DNA of 64,000 nt from Pirellulales bacterium (GCA_035546535.1 DASZWQ010000037.1:26847-90846); one strand, 5' to 3'. Positions 36,090-45,412 are shown, counted from the stretch's first letter. Notes: a model not told the origin generated them from the sequence alone. Numbers and translations: made by a program.

Positions 36090-37133
36090 ATGAAAACCGC
36101 GCCGCTCGTTTCGCTGGCACGTCTCGAATCCCTGCTGGCCGCGCTCCCCAAGTTGACGATCGGCCTGGTCGGAGACCTGTTTCTCGATCGCTATCTCGAA
36201 ATCGATCCCGAGATGAGCGAGCTGTCGATCGAAACCGGTCTGGAGGCCTACCAGGTCACGCGCATTCGCAACAGCCCCGGCGCGCTCGGCACCGTCATGA
36301 ACAACCTGGCGGCGCTCGGCGTCGGGCGCCTCGTCCCGGTGACCGTGCTGGGCGACGATGGGCAGGCGTACGACCTGCTGCAAGAACTCGACCGCATGCC
36401 GGTCGATGCGAGCCACGTCATCCGCGACCCTGGCCGATTGACCCCCACATACACCAAGCCGATGCGCCGCGGCGAGGGGGGCGTCTGGCACGAGTTGAAT
36501 CGCATCGATTTGCGCAACAAAGCCGCGCTGGCCGAAAAGACGCAAGCCCGGCTGTGCGAGATGCTGGCCGACGTGTTCGCCGCGACGGACGGCCTGATCG
36601 TGCTCGATCAGGTCAACGAAGAGGGCTGGGGCGTGATCACGCCGGCCGTGCGCCAGCACCTGGCCGCCTTGGCCGAAAAGCACCCCGAACGACTGATGTT
36701 CGTCGACAGCCGGGCGCAAATTGCGAAGTTTCGCCGCGGCACGCTCAAGCCCAATGTCCACGAGTGCCTGGCGGCGCTGGGTCGCAAAGCAACCGGCGCC
36801 GCGGATGAACCCGAGGCCGCGGCACGCGATTTTGCACGGCTGACCGGCTGCCCTCTCTATTGCACGGTCGGCGAACGGGGCATCCTGGTCGCCGACCCGC
36901 GGGAGGCGCCGGTGCTGGCACCGGGCTATCCCGTTGCCGGCCCGGTCGACATTGTCGGAGCCGGCGACAGCGCCACGGCCGGAATCGTGTCGGCCCTGCT
37001 GGCCGGCGCCAGCCGGCTGGAAGCCGCGGCGGTGGGAAATCTTGTGGCGTCGATCACCGTGCAACAGTTGGGCACAACCGGCACCGCCAGCCCCGTTCAG
37101 GTCCGCGACCGCTGGAATGTAGTGCATACTTGA
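36090..37133 (+). CDS. PfkB-family sugar kinase (RfaE/HldE-like)
   Basis: 347 residues, with ATG immediately after the upstream TAA. N-terminal GLVGDLFLDRYLEID is RfaE-like, and the C-terminal PfkB anion-hole motif is DIVGAGDSATAGIV with the catalytic Asp. NSPGALGTVMNNLAALG replaces the usual GGAANVA segment. Together with the preceding HAD phosphatase this may be a heptose-phosphate or nucleotide-sugar precursor route, but no nucleotidyltransferase domain is present, so that is an inference. Confidence 0.87.
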   Translation: MKTAPLVSLARLESLLAALPKLTIGLVGDLFLDRYLEIDPEMSELSIETGLEAYQVTRIRNSPGALGTVMNNLAALGVGRLVPVTVLGDDGQAYDLLQELDRMPVDASHVIRDPGRLTPTYTKPMRRGEGGVWHELNRIDLRNKAALAEKTQARLCEMLADVFAATDGLIVLDQVNEEGWGVITPAVRQHLAALAEKHPERLMFVDSRAQIAKFRRGTLKPNVHECLAALGRKATGAADEPEAAARDFARLTGCPLYCTVGERGILVADPREAPVLAPGYPVAGPVDIVGAGDSATAGIVSALLAGASRLEAAAVGNLVASITVQQLGTTGTASPVQVRDRWNVVHT

Positions 37134-37379
37134 TTCGCGACGCCGCCGCGGCACAAGCGGGAAATCGCCCAGCTTTGCACCCTGGTCGGGACGTAACACC
37201 GGGCCCCGCCTACGTAAGCGCGCCGCACAGCTTTACCGTACCTGGGCGGCCCTCGTTGACGACTTGTCCGGGGAGTCCTACCATCGTCCGATAGGGAAGA
37301 CATGTCGGGCAGCGGCCGCGAGATGCCGCGGCAATCCGAAGCGCATCTGTCACCTCAGCAGTGAAAGGGGGATTTGGCG

Positions 37380-37706
37380 ATGCCATTGTTCGAAGTGGAA
37401 ACCGAGTCGCATATCATCATTACCTGGGCAAACGACCAGGACGCGGCCGCCGCCGTCGTCCACGACGCCTATCCGAGCGAAAAAGTCTTGCGATTGACGA
37501 AGCGCCCCCGCGATACCTGGGTCATTTCCAAAAGCGCGCTGGGTATACCGCACTCGGGCGCGGATCTTTGCCATACGGCCCGCGATTGCCTGTCCAAGGC
37601 CGCCGGCGACAAAGTCCACGCCATCCGCCTCTATATGCACGAAACCGGTTCCGACCTGGAACGAGCCCGCAAGGTCATCGAATCGAACATGGTGATGGGC
37701 TGGTAG
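37380..37706 (+). CDS. Small conserved-looking protein of unknown function
   Basis: 108 residues from ATG 37380, with GGGGG a few bases upstream. It begins MPLFEVETESHIIITWAND and is mixed alpha/beta with no signal or membrane helix; an HTARDC segment with His and Cys is visible, not matched to a family. It lies 246 bases after the kinase gene and before a hairpin, so it is probably transcribed alone. Confidence 0.62.
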   Translation: MPLFEVETESHIIITWANDQDAAAAVVHDAYPSEKVLRLTKRPRDTWVISKSALGIPHSGADLCHTARDCLSKAAGDKVHAIRLYMHETGSDLERARKVIESNMVMGW

Positions 37707-37768
37707 TGGGGGCGTAGCGACCTCCACTTGCCGCGGCCCGGGGCGACTGTCCCCGTCCCAAAGAAAGT

Positions 37769-37822
37769 CGAAGGGCGAAAGCCGGGAGCGCCGTCCGCTG
37801 GTGGCTCGGCATTCGCCCTTCG
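37769..37822. terminator. Bidirectional hairpin between convergent genes
   Basis: CGAAGGGCGAA (37769-37779) pairs perfectly with TTCGCCCTTCG (37812-37822), with an inner AGCC/GGCT pairing. It lies between the small plus-strand gene and the minus-strand cupin gene. The T-run on the plus side is weak (TTGTTC). Confidence 0.5.
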
Positions 37823-37860
37823 TTGTTCAACCGATCGCTGCTTCGCGACGCTAAGGCGGC

Positions 37861-38292
37861 TCAGGCCGAAGAGTCCAGAGCATCGCCCGCGCCCTGTTCA
37901 TCGGGGAAAAACAAATCCCCGTCGCTAATGTCCGGGATGCCTACGACGAGCACGCGCATCCGCCCCTTGGCGCCATGCACGACCCCCGGGGGAATGTGTA
38001 CGAGCGATCCCTTGCGGACCGGATGCTCGACGCCGTCCAGCCGGACGGTCCCCTCTCCATCCAGCACGTAATACAGCTCGGTCGCCACGCGATGGTAATG
38101 CTCGCGCGCGCCGTCGATATCGACGGCATGGGCCCACGCCGCGACATTCTCGTCTTGCCGGCTGACGAGCAAATGGCGCCATCCGCACGTGCTGCGCTCG
38201 CGCGGGGCTTCACCTTCGTGGCGGATCAAGAGCGATGTCGAGTCCGAGGGAACGCGTGCCATAGGAGGAGAATCCAGGAAGGGGTGACGCAC
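37861..38292 (-). CDS. Small cupin-domain protein
   Basis: 143 residues from GTG 38292, which has a GAGAG site; ATG 38262 is an alternative. A single cupin: the first motif EHYHRVATELYYVLDGEG has the two His and the Glu ligands, and the second is HIPPGVVHGAKG. It is probably a metal-binding dioxygenase-like or epimerase-like cupin, or a binding domain; substrate unknown. It is divergent from the blaI gene, 110 bases away, so control by that repressor's operator region is possible. Confidence 0.82.
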   Translation of the reverse strand: MRHPFLDSPPMARVPSDSTSLLIRHEGEAPRERSTCGWRHLLVSRQDENVAAWAHAVDIDGAREHYHRVATELYYVLDGEGTVRLDGVEHPVRKGSLVHIPPGVVHGAKGRMRVLVVGIPDISDGDLFFPDEQGAGDALDSSA

Positions 38293-38330
38293 TATTTGCT
38301 CTCAAGGATACCAGAGCCGGAGAATTCTTC

Positions 38331-38358
38331 TTGACGCGCCCGCCGATTCTGTTAATCT
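38331..38358 (+). promoter_or_regulatory. Sigma-70-like promoter of the blaI-M56 operon
   Basis: TTGACG (38331-38336), 16-base spacer, TAATCT (38353-38358). It is followed at once by the palindrome described separately, then by a GGAGGAG ribosome site and the ATG at 38403. Confidence 0.65.
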
Positions 38359-38360
38359 CC

Positions 38361-38384
38361 ATCGACGTACGTCGCATCGACGTA
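38361..38384 (+). promoter_or_regulatory. Probable BlaI operator: palindrome plus repeated half-site
   Basis: CGACGTACGTCG (38363-38374) is a perfect 12-base palindrome just after the -10 box. ATCGACGTA occurs at 38361-38369 and again at 38376-38384, 15 bases apart. Position between -10 and ribosome site suits repression by the encoded BlaI; the GAC-N4-GTC pattern resembles BlaI/CopY-type sites. Confidence 0.6.
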
Positions 38385-38402
38385 TATGGAGGAGAAACAC
38401 GG

Positions 38403-38798
38403 ATGCGTCGCAAAACAATGCACGGACTGGGGGACCTTCAGGCCAAGGTCATGGAACTGGTCTGGAAACGTGGCGAGGCCACGGTGGCCGAAGTGGCCGA
38501 GCATTTGGGCCGGCGGCGGCCGATCACTTACACCACCGTGCTCGTGGCCATGCAAAAGCTCGAAAAGAAGGGGTGGCTCAAGCACCGCTCGGCGGGCCGG
38601 GCCTATGTCTATCAGCCTGCGCGCTCGCGCGAGGATGCCCAGGCCGGTCTGATCACCGAAATGCTCGAAGCCGTTTTCGACGGCGATCCCAAATTGCTCG
38701 TCGCGCAATTGCTCGACGCCCGGCCGTGGTCGGGCGAGGAACTATCCGAATTGCGGCAACTGATCGAAACGCGTCGCAAGGAGAAACGCCATGGGTGA
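38403..38798 (+). CDS. BlaI/MecI/CopY-family transcriptional repressor
   Basis: 131 residues from ATG 38403 behind GGAGGAG. The winged helix is clear (GEATVAEVAEHLG then ITYTTVLVAMQKLEKKGW), and the C-terminal helices serve for dimerisation. BlaI-type repressors are inactivated by cleavage by a partner membrane protease; the partner gene follows and overlaps by eight bases. A palindrome in the promoter is the likely operator. The ligand or signal is discussed with the partner. Confidence 0.92.
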   Translation: MRRKTMHGLGDLQAKVMELVWKRGEATVAEVAEHLGRRRPITYTTVLVAMQKLEKKGWLKHRSAGRAYVYQPARSREDAQAGLITEMLEAVFDGDPKLLVAQLLDARPWSGEELSELRQLIETRRKEKRHG

Positions 38799-40698
38799 GT
38801 GGTGGAACTATGTGCCGACAAGCGGATGGCAACGATTCGCCATCGATGCGGCCTGGCAAAGCACGCTGGTATGTGTTTTGGCACTGTCGCTGGTTCGCCT
38901 GGTGCGTTTGAGACCCACGACGCGCGCCGCCGTGCTATTGGCGGCGACGATCCTTTGTGTCGTCGCTCCTGTAAGTTCCTACGCTGCGCGCTCCTCGGGT
39001 TGGGGAATGTTCGCTCCCGCGATCGAAGCCACGGAACGAGGGAACGAAGACCTTGGCATCGTGCTCAAAGCGCCCGCAGGTACACCGCAGGTGGTCCTGC
39101 ATAATGCCGCGATCGGCAGGCCCGCTGAAATCCCACAACCCAAGATCGAATGGCCGGCAACGGGCTGGCGCGTTCTTGCCGTTCTCTGGCCTTTGGCATC
39201 GCTCGGGCTGGCCTGGCGATTGCTACGTAGCGCGCGAGCCCTGCAACGTGCGTGCTGGCAAGCAAGTCCTTGCGAAGATGAGGAGATTCGTGCGGCACTC
39301 CACCAGGCGTCGCGCACGCTGGGTGTTGACGCGCCCGAATTGCTCGTCAGCTCGGCCGTCGATTCGCCGGCGCTCGTGCTGTGGGGCCGGCCGCGGCTGT
39401 TGCTGCCAGCTCTGAAGGAACCACGGAACGACTGGCTCGCGATCTTTTATCACGAGCTGGCGCACCTGGCACGGCGCGACGGCCGTAGCCGGCTGGCGGT
39501 CGAAGCGGTGGCGATCATGCTCCCCTGGCAATCGCTCCTGTGGTTCGTGCGTCGCGATTTCCGCGCTGCTTGCGAAGAAGCGTGCGACGACTGGGCAATC
39601 GCGGCCGGCGCCGATCCGGTGGAATTCGCTTCGCTATTGCTCGACTTCGTGCCGCAAGCGCGACCGAGTTTGGCGCTCGGCATGGCCGAAAGCGTATCGG
39701 CGGCGCGGGCCCGCATCATGCGGCTTTTGGCCATGCAAGGCACGCCACGTCCACGACTCGGAAAGTTCCTGGGCCTGGCCGGCTGGGTCGTGGCGGGCGC
39801 GCTAGCCGTGGTGTTGGCCCTGCTGCAGTCCGGTCGGTTGCCCTGGCAGGGTGCGGATGAGCCTCCTTGGGGAAACACGCCCGTGTCCCTGGCTGCCGCC
39901 GAGGCCCGTTCTCCCTCGGAACGGCAGTCGCTGGGGCCTTACCGCGTCGAAGCTCCGGATGTATTGCTCATCGACGCGGTGAAGATCGTTCCCAAGCCTC
40001 CGTACAAAATCGAACCGCTCGATACGCTCGAGATCTTCGTGATTAACACGGTGCCCGATCAAAATATTGCTGGGCCCTATCCCGTCGAAGCCGATGGCAC
40101 GATCATGCTGGGACCGGCCTACGGCGGCGTCAAAGTTTCAGGACTGTCGATCAGCGAGGCACGAGACACCATCAAGGAGCACCTGGAACAGATTATCCAA
40201 GCGCCTGAGGTGTCGGTGAGCCTGGCCGAATCGGCCGGTCAGCAGCAGATCGAAGGCGAACATTTGATCGGGCCCGATGGCACCGTCAACCTGGGAACGT
40301 ACGGCTCGGTATTCGTCGCCGGCATGACGCTCGTAGAAGTGCGGAAGACGATCGAAGCACATCTGTTGACGTATTTGGACAATCCCAAGGTCTCGGTCGA
40401 TGTCTTCAAATACAACAGCAAGTTCTTCTACATCGTGTGGGAACACGACGGAACGGACCACATCCAACGCGTTCCATATTCGGGAAATGAAACCGTCCTG
40501 GATGCGATCGCGCAGATCAGCAAGGACATGCGCCTGACGCCGAATACGCGAATATGGATCGCGCGGCCCGCTTCGGCCGATGGCCAGAAAGCGGCTTACG
40601 TTTTACCCGTCGATTGGCGCGAACTCTATCGCGGCGAATCGAATCGCACGAACTTCTGGCTCGAGCCGGGAGACCGGGTTTTCGTGCTGGAAAACTGA
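38791..40698 (+). CDS. M56 (BlaR1-like) membrane protease fused to polysaccharide-export-like domains
   Basis: 635 residues. The N-terminal membrane part (first helices about residues 20-70 and 120-145) leads to a zinc protease with FYHELAHLARRDG (His221, Glu222, His225) and EEACDDWA as the third-ligand region. A last helix follows (about 328-348). In place of the penicillin-binding sensor of BlaR1, the C-terminal 280 residues carry two export-like units: the first from about residue 405 (YKIEPLDTLEIFV ... DGTIMLGPAYGGVKVSGLS), the second with GPDGTVNLGTYGSVFVAG, typical of Wza-type Poly_export/SLBB domains. The inferred role is an outward-facing sensor that cleaves BlaI when the envelope or a polysaccharide changes. 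The protease residues look intact. Confidence 0.88.
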   Translation: MGEWWNYVPTSGWQRFAIDAAWQSTLVCVLALSLVRLVRLRPTTRAAVLLAATILCVVAPVSSYAARSSGWGMFAPAIEATERGNEDLGIVLKAPAGTPQVVLHNAAIGRPAEIPQPKIEWPATGWRVLAVLWPLASLGLAWRLLRSARALQRACWQASPCEDEEIRAALHQASRTLGVDAPELLVSSAVDSPALVLWGRPRLLLPALKEPRNDWLAIFYHELAHLARRDGRSRLAVEAVAIMLPWQSLLWFVRRDFRAACEEACDDWAIAAGADPVEFASLLLDFVPQARPSLALGMAESVSAARARIMRLLAMQGTPRPRLGKFLGLAGWVVAGALAVVLALLQSGRLPWQGADEPPWGNTPVSLAAAEARSPSERQSLGPYRVEAPDVLLIDAVKIVPKPPYKIEPLDTLEIFVINTVPDQNIAGPYPVEADGTIMLGPAYGGVKVSGLSISEARDTIKEHLEQIIQAPEVSVSLAESAGQQQIEGEHLIGPDGTVNLGTYGSVFVAGMTLVEVRKTIEAHLLTYLDNPKVSVDVFKYNSKFFYIVWEHDGTDHIQRVPYSGNETVLDAIAQISKDMRLTPNTRIWIARPASADGQKAAYVLPVDWRELYRGESNRTNFWLEPGDRVFVLEN

Positions 40699-40838
40699 CG
40701 ACACCCTCGGACGGATCGTCGCCAGAGCAACTGACGTCGAAGCCGAAGCCGCGCATGGCTGGGTACGCGTTGTCGCTTTCAGCCAATTGCTTGGCGGGCC
40801 GAGCCAATATCTGTCGGCTCGGGAAAGACTGTCCCGGT

Positions 40839-40862
40839 CGTTCGCCTCACGACAGGCGAACG
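40839..40862. terminator. Hairpin in the convergent gap after the M56 gene
   Basis: CGTTCGCCT-CACGAC-AGGCGAACG forms nine pairs with a six-base loop. It lies in the 315-base gap between the M56 gene (plus) and the RRM gene (minus), where I see no other feature. There is no T-run, so termination is not certain. Confidence 0.4.
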
Positions 40863-41013
40863 GCGAAATCGGCATCATTTCGCTGAATGACGTCTGACCT
40901 GCGGGCCTTTGAGCGCGCAGTGAAACAGCGACTGCTGCAGGATAGTTCGCAGCAAGGGTTCGTTAACTGCCGGCGCGCTTCAACACGCCGCCCTGTCGAC
41001 GGGTATCGGTCGA

Positions 41014-41328
41014 CTAGTAGCGACCGCGGCCACCACCGCCGCCGCCGCGACCGTAACCGCCGCCACCACCGCGATCCTCGCGCGGCTTGGCTTCGTTCAC
41101 TGTCAACGGACGACCGCCGTGATCCTGACCGTTCAGGCCGGTGATCGCGGCCTGGGCATCCTTGTCGGAACCCATTTCGACGAACCCGAATCCCTTGCTC
41201 CGCCCCGTTTCACGATCCTCGATGACCTGCGCGCTTTGCACTTGTCCGTACTGGGAAAACATTTGCTCGAGATCCGAGCTGCTGACCGAGTAGGGCAGGT
41301 TCCCTACATACAACTTCTTGCCCACCAT
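41014..41328 (-). CDS. Gly-rich RRM RNA-binding protein
   Basis: 104 residues with an AGGAG site. One RRM: RNP2 is KLYVGNLPY and RNP1 is KGFGFVEM; the C-terminus after residue 85 is Gly/Arg-rich (GGGGGYGRGG). It has the length and layout of bacterial and cyanobacterial Rbp proteins that bind RNA in the cold or in post-transcriptional control. It is a single gene between two others in this area. Confidence 0.93.
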   Translation of the reverse strand: MVGKKLYVGNLPYSVSSSDLEQMFSQYGQVQSAQVIEDRETGRSKGFGFVEMGSDKDAQAAITGLNGQDHGGRPLTVNEAKPREDRGGGGGYGRGGGGGGRGRY

Positions 41329-41602
41329 TCATCTCCTCTGCGAGGGCGTTCTGACCCGTATTTCGTGACGCGGGTCACTTGACTGACAGGGGCCCTAGTG
41401 CTGTGGCCCTAACTTGGAATGGTGATCGAGGTCACGGACAGATCAGCGAATCGCGCGTTTCGTACCTGACTCTCGACGAACCAAACAAGCGCTAAATATA
41501 CCAAGAACAATGGCCAGGCAATACTACGCCCCAAAAAATGCGACCTGCGCTGGAAGGCCGGGAATTCGCGATTTCCGCGATGCCAATAGGTCCGATCGGC
41601 CG

Positions 41603-43240
41603 CTATCTGCCGGCCGAAGATCCGGGTGTGCCGAGAATGGCCTGCGGGTCGGTGAGGTGCAGGTAATGACCGTGATCGGCCGTGAGTATGACCGCGGTTT
41701 CGTCCCAGCAGCGGTGCTCGTCGACCCAATCGACCACGGCCCGAAAGGCCCGATCGCCGTGCAAAACGGCCCCGATCGAGTTGTCCACGTTGTCGTCGTG
41801 ATTGGCCCAGTCGACCTCGCCGGCCTCGATCATCAGCCAGAAACCGTTTTTATTCGTCGACAGCACGGTGAGAGCCGCCCGCGCCATGTCGGCGAGCGTA
41901 GGGTTCTCGCTCAGATCCTGCGGCGAATAGACCTCGGCCAGCCGGCGCACGCCGATCGCGGGGTCGTACTTTCCGTCGGCCGTGGCGAACGGCAGGTGCC
42001 CCGTCTTGGCACCGTAGAAACCAAACAGACGTTTACCGTCCGTGGCGGCCGACTGCGCGGCCGCGGCCAATGAACCCTGGCCGCTTTTACCAACTTCACG
42101 CTGGGCGACGACATACTTGCCCCCGTGCTCCGCGTCGATCGCGTTCAGATCGGCGGCCGCGATGTACTTATTGCCCGGCACGAAGTTGTTCCCTTGCTTA
42201 AGATCTTCCTCGGCGTTTTCGCCCCAACCGGCACCGAGCAAAACATCGACGCCCGGCAGCGGGCTAGAACGATGCGCAATCGAGGGCAAGCCGAGCAAAT
42301 CGCGGGTTAGATCCTGAAAGTCATCACGCGAGACGTTGTGCGCGTAAGCGCAGGCCGGCGTGGCGTGACTGATCGGCACGCTGGTCACGACGCCAATCGA
42401 ATACCCCTTGGCCTGGAACTCGTGCGCAACGGGCGCCACCTGCCGCCCTGCGGGATCGATATTGATCGACACGTTGTAGGTCTTGATGCCGGCGCAAAGG
42501 CTCGTGGCCGACGCCGCCGAATCGGTCACCGCGTGCGGACAAACGCGCGACTTACCGATCAAGTAACTGGGGTCATCGCCGGGCGTCCAAGGATTGGGAC
42601 CGCCGTGTGTCGAGTTGTAACCCCCGTAGATGCGCGGGCCTTTGTCCAACACCAATTGCGCGTTCACGTCGATATCCGAGGCATCGCTGGCGGGCGACGA
42701 GACGAAATATCCAAAGTCGGTCGCCACGCCGCGATAATCCTGAAAGTGCAGTCCGGTGCCGCGGCCCGACGTATAACCCACCTTGCCCGCGCCGTAGATC
42801 GCGGCTGCTTGCGTCGTTTGCCAATCCATCCCGTCGAAGACGATCAGCACTACGTACTTTTTGCCCCCAGCCAGTGCCGCGCGTTGCAACCTGGCAATAT
42901 CCGTCTGGTCGAAGTATTCGGCCTGCGGGTTCAGCGTCTCGTCAGGCATTCGACCATAGAGCTGCTTCAGTCGTTCGGCGTCGCGATAGATGCTGCGCTC
43001 GCCTTTGACCGACGCGAGATCCATGCCGAACGTGTAGACAGGAATCAACCGGTTCGAGTGATTCGTCCACCCGGTGTACTTCGCCGGGTCGGGCCCCCAG
43101 TAGGCCCAGGGTGCGACGCCAGCCGTGATGGCTCGGGCTTGCAAATCTTTGACCAGGTCTTCGGCGCCAGCTCGCGGCATCGCAGAGGCGGCGAGCAAAA
43201 ACGCGAGGACCAGTGAAATCGGACGAGGGGTCATGGCCAT
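41603..43240 (-). CDS. Alkaline phosphatase (PhoA-like)
   Basis: 545 residues from ATG 43240, giving a signal peptide (MAMTPRPISLVLAFLLAASA). The catalytic centre is complete: Asp in VFDGMDW, the nucleophile Ser241 in VTDSAASAT, EVDWANHDDNVD for metals and TADHGHYL distally. Ser241 is well beyond Ser102 of E. coli PhoA, reflecting extra N-terminal sequence and a loop (GPRIYGGYNSTHGG...). It releases phosphate from phosphomonoesters outside the cytoplasm. No Pho-box is obvious upstream. Confidence 0.93.
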   Translation of the reverse strand: MAMTPRPISLVLAFLLAASAMPRAGAEDLVKDLQARAITAGVAPWAYWGPDPAKYTGWTNHSNRLIPVYTFGMDLASVKGERSIYRDAERLKQLYGRMPDETLNPQAEYFDQTDIARLQRAALAGGKKYVVLIVFDGMDWQTTQAAAIYGAGKVGYTSGRGTGLHFQDYRGVATDFGYFVSSPASDASDIDVNAQLVLDKGPRIYGGYNSTHGGPNPWTPGDDPSYLIGKSRVCPHAVTDSAASATSLCAGIKTYNVSINIDPAGRQVAPVAHEFQAKGYSIGVVTSVPISHATPACAYAHNVSRDDFQDLTRDLLGLPSIAHRSSPLPGVDVLLGAGWGENAEEDLKQGNNFVPGNKYIAAADLNAIDAEHGGKYVVAQREVGKSGQGSLAAAAQSAATDGKRLFGFYGAKTGHLPFATADGKYDPAIGVRRLAEVYSPQDLSENPTLADMARAALTVLSTNKNGFWLMIEAGEVDWANHDDNVDNSIGAVLHGDRAFRAVVDWVDEHRCWDETAVILTADHGHYLHLTDPQAILGTPGSSAGR

Positions 43241-43473
43241 GATGTAAAACTCGGGAACGACGCAGGCGGGGCACCGCGGGCGGTATTGATTGCGGACGAA
43301 CAATCGGCGAACTGCTCAGTTTAACTCATCGCTTATCGGACCGCGATGCCTGACAAGCGAGGCGGACAACCGGGCTTTGCGCGCCCTTGCCACCGGCAGC
43401 CGCCGGCCGAAAAATGACGCCGCACGATGCCGCATGGACCGTTGCCACTACTCGCACAGGAGACACCCACACC

Positions 43474-44481
43474 GTGGAAGCTACTTCACCTGCCCGCGTG
43501 ATCGCGCAGATGCTCAATGGCCAGGTGCTGACGCAAGCGTTGTACGTGACGGCTCGCCTGGAACTTGCAGACCGGGTGGCCACGCGACCGCAAACGGCCG
43601 AGGAGCTGGCCCCCGTAACGGGTACGCATGCACCGTCGCTCTACCGGCTGCTGCGAACCTTGGCCAGCCTGGGCGTGTTTCGCGAAGACGAACAGCACAA
43701 ATTTCATCTGACGCCGCTGGCTGATTGTCTGCGCAAGGACGCCGAAGATTCGCAATGGGCTTTTGCGATGATGATCGGCGACGAACCCTCGCGCGCCTGG
43801 GGCAACTTGCTGTACAGCGTGCAGACGGGTGGATGCGCCTTCGAAAAAACGTTCGGCGAACCGCTCTTCAACTTTCTCGGCAAGCATCCGGAGAAGGCCC
43901 GCATCTTCGACGCAGCCATGACCAGCGTTCACGGCCAGGAAAGCAAGGCCATGCTCGACGTCTATGACCTGTCGGACGTCGGCACGTTCATCGACGTCGG
44001 TGGCGGCAACGGAAAGACTTTGATCAGCGTGCTGACGCGCTATCCGAAAATGCAGGGCATACTCTTCGACCTGCCGCACGTCGTGCAAGCGGCGGAAGCG
44101 AATTTTCGCACTGCCAAGGTTCACGACCGCGCGAAGCTCGTCGGCGGCAGTTTCTTCGAATCGATTCCCACCGGTGGCGACGCCTACCTGCTGCGGCATA
44201 TCATTCACGACTGGTACGACGAACAGTCGACGCAAATTCTGGCTAACGTTCGTCGCGCGATGCACGACAAGGCGCGGCTGCTGGTGGTCGAAAGCGTGAT
44301 CCTGCCGGGCAATGAACCGTCGGTGGGCAAGATGCTCGACCTGGCCATGATGGTCTTGCCCGGTGGCATGGAGCGGACCGAAGAGCAATATCGCACGCTG
44401 TTCGCGAAAGTGGGGCTGCGGCTCGAACGGATCGTGCCCACCGCCGCGGACGTGAGCGTGATCGAAGCGCGGCCCGTTTAA
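43474..44481 (+). CDS. SAM-dependent O-methyltransferase
   Basis: 335 residues from GTG 43474 behind an AGGAG site; ATG 43414 is an alternative start. The N-terminal half is a dimerisation winged helix (LYRLLRTLASLGVF), and the C-terminal half is the Rossmann fold with FIDVGGGNG for SAM and YLLRHIIHDWYD as the catalytic-His region. This is the plant-like O-methyltransferase_2 family that includes bacterial hydroxyneurosporene and antibiotic methyltransferases. The acceptor is unknown. It stands alone. Confidence 0.9.
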   Translation: MEATSPARVIAQMLNGQVLTQALYVTARLELADRVATRPQTAEELAPVTGTHAPSLYRLLRTLASLGVFREDEQHKFHLTPLADCLRKDAEDSQWAFAMMIGDEPSRAWGNLLYSVQTGGCAFEKTFGEPLFNFLGKHPEKARIFDAAMTSVHGQESKAMLDVYDLSDVGTFIDVGGGNGKTLISVLTRYPKMQGILFDLPHVVQAAEANFRTAKVHDRAKLVGGSFFESIPTGGDAYLLRHIIHDWYDEQSTQILANVRRAMHDKARLLVVESVILPGNEPSVGKMLDLAMMVLPGGMERTEEQYRTLFAKVGLRLERIVPTAADVSVIEARPV

Positions 44482-44565
44482 TGCTGCCGAATTTTTCGTG
44501 CCAATTCGGGTGGCACGGCTGGCTTGCCCAACCGTGCGCTAATGGACAACAAACCGCACTCCACA

Positions 44566-45363
44566 CTACGCCGGCACGGTTTCCAGAATCCGCAACTGGT
44601 CACCGACGTGAATCTCGCCCCCCTGGCTCAAGGGGCTGAGCCGGGTGTTCACCGTCAAGCGATAATAGTGATCGAATCGCTCGGTGATGGTCCACGGCGG
44701 CAGCGTCGCCTCGCGGTGTTCCGCGAACAGCTTCGCAAATCGCGGATAGATCACGCCCGTCTGCGGATGCCGTGTAGGCACAGGGCAGCGAGCGCAAGCC
44801 GTCGTCCCTTCGAAAATCACAGCGCCGATCGAGAAGCGCACGACGCGACTCCGATCGGCCACGAGGCGATCCTCGCAAAAGGGCGCGTCCCCGGCGAATT
44901 CCAAATTCGCGCGGAACCGGCAACGCACCTCGTCGACCGTGAACCCCGGATACCAACGGGTAACTTCGCCGATCGTCTCGCGGCTGACGATCGTGGGCCC
45001 AGGCGAATCGGTATCGTCAGGGAAGCCGCCGCGCAGGTTTTCGACGACAAGGACCTTTTCGCCGAAAAACTCGCCCAGCCAGGCGGCCAGGCCTTCGGCA
45101 TCGGCCGGAAGCGCAAACTCCGCTTGCCGGCCGTCGCGCTCCGACAGGAGATGCACGCGGCTTGCCTGTCTGTCGAACTTGGCTCGCAACAGATGAACGG
45201 CCGCCGTCGCCTTGCCATTGATCCACTCGCCGCGCGCGTTTCGCAGGCAAAAACGCCGATCGTTCGCCAGCGCGCCATTGGAGAGGATCGTAGCGGCCTC
45301 GAGTTCGACCCCGTCCAACGACTTGATCGGATAGATCACGATTCGCGACAGTCGGTATGTCAC
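44566..45363 (-). CDS. MOSC-domain protein
   Basis: 265 residues from GTG 45363. The MOSC N-terminal beta-barrel (RLSRIVIYPIKSLDGVEL) and the MOSC core are visible, with the sulfur-carrying Cys region TACARCPVPTRHPQTG. MOSC proteins bind or transfer sulfur or molybdenum cofactor. It is followed on the same strand side by the carbamoyltransferase cassette but is transcriptionally separable. Confidence 0.88.
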   Translation of the reverse strand: MTYRLSRIVIYPIKSLDGVELEAATILSNGALANDRRFCLRNARGEWINGKATAAVHLLRAKFDRQASRVHLLSERDGRQAEFALPADAEGLAAWLGEFFGEKVLVVENLRGGFPDDTDSPGPTIVSRETIGEVTRWYPGFTVDEVRCRFRANLEFAGDAPFCEDRLVADRSRVVRFSIGAVIFEGTTACARCPVPTRHPQTGVIYPRFAKLFAEHREATLPPWTITERFDHYYRLTVNTRLSPLSQGGEIHVGDQLRILETVPA

Positions 45364-45412
45364 ATTCGGATCCTGTCTCCGCCAATTGAAACGGACCTGA
45401 TGTCGGCCACGA

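Noticed and set aside
37134..37379. SRP RNA or other conserved RNA in the gap before the 108-residue protein
   Set aside because: The conserved SRP tetraloop and GGAAGCAGC-like core were not found.
40699..41013. Coding potential after the M56 gene
   Set aside because: Overlapping frames are mutually inconsistent and end without starts near ribosome sites.
41329..41602. Pho-box or strong promoter before the RRM gene
   Set aside because: No adequate -10/-35 pair or CTTTTAT-like Pho-box repeats seen.
44497..44517. CGTGCCA-ATTCGGG-TGGCACG hairpin between methyltransferase and MOSC genes
   Set aside because: No T-run on the needed side (TTTTT precedes it on the plus strand), stem only seven pairs; not called as a terminator.
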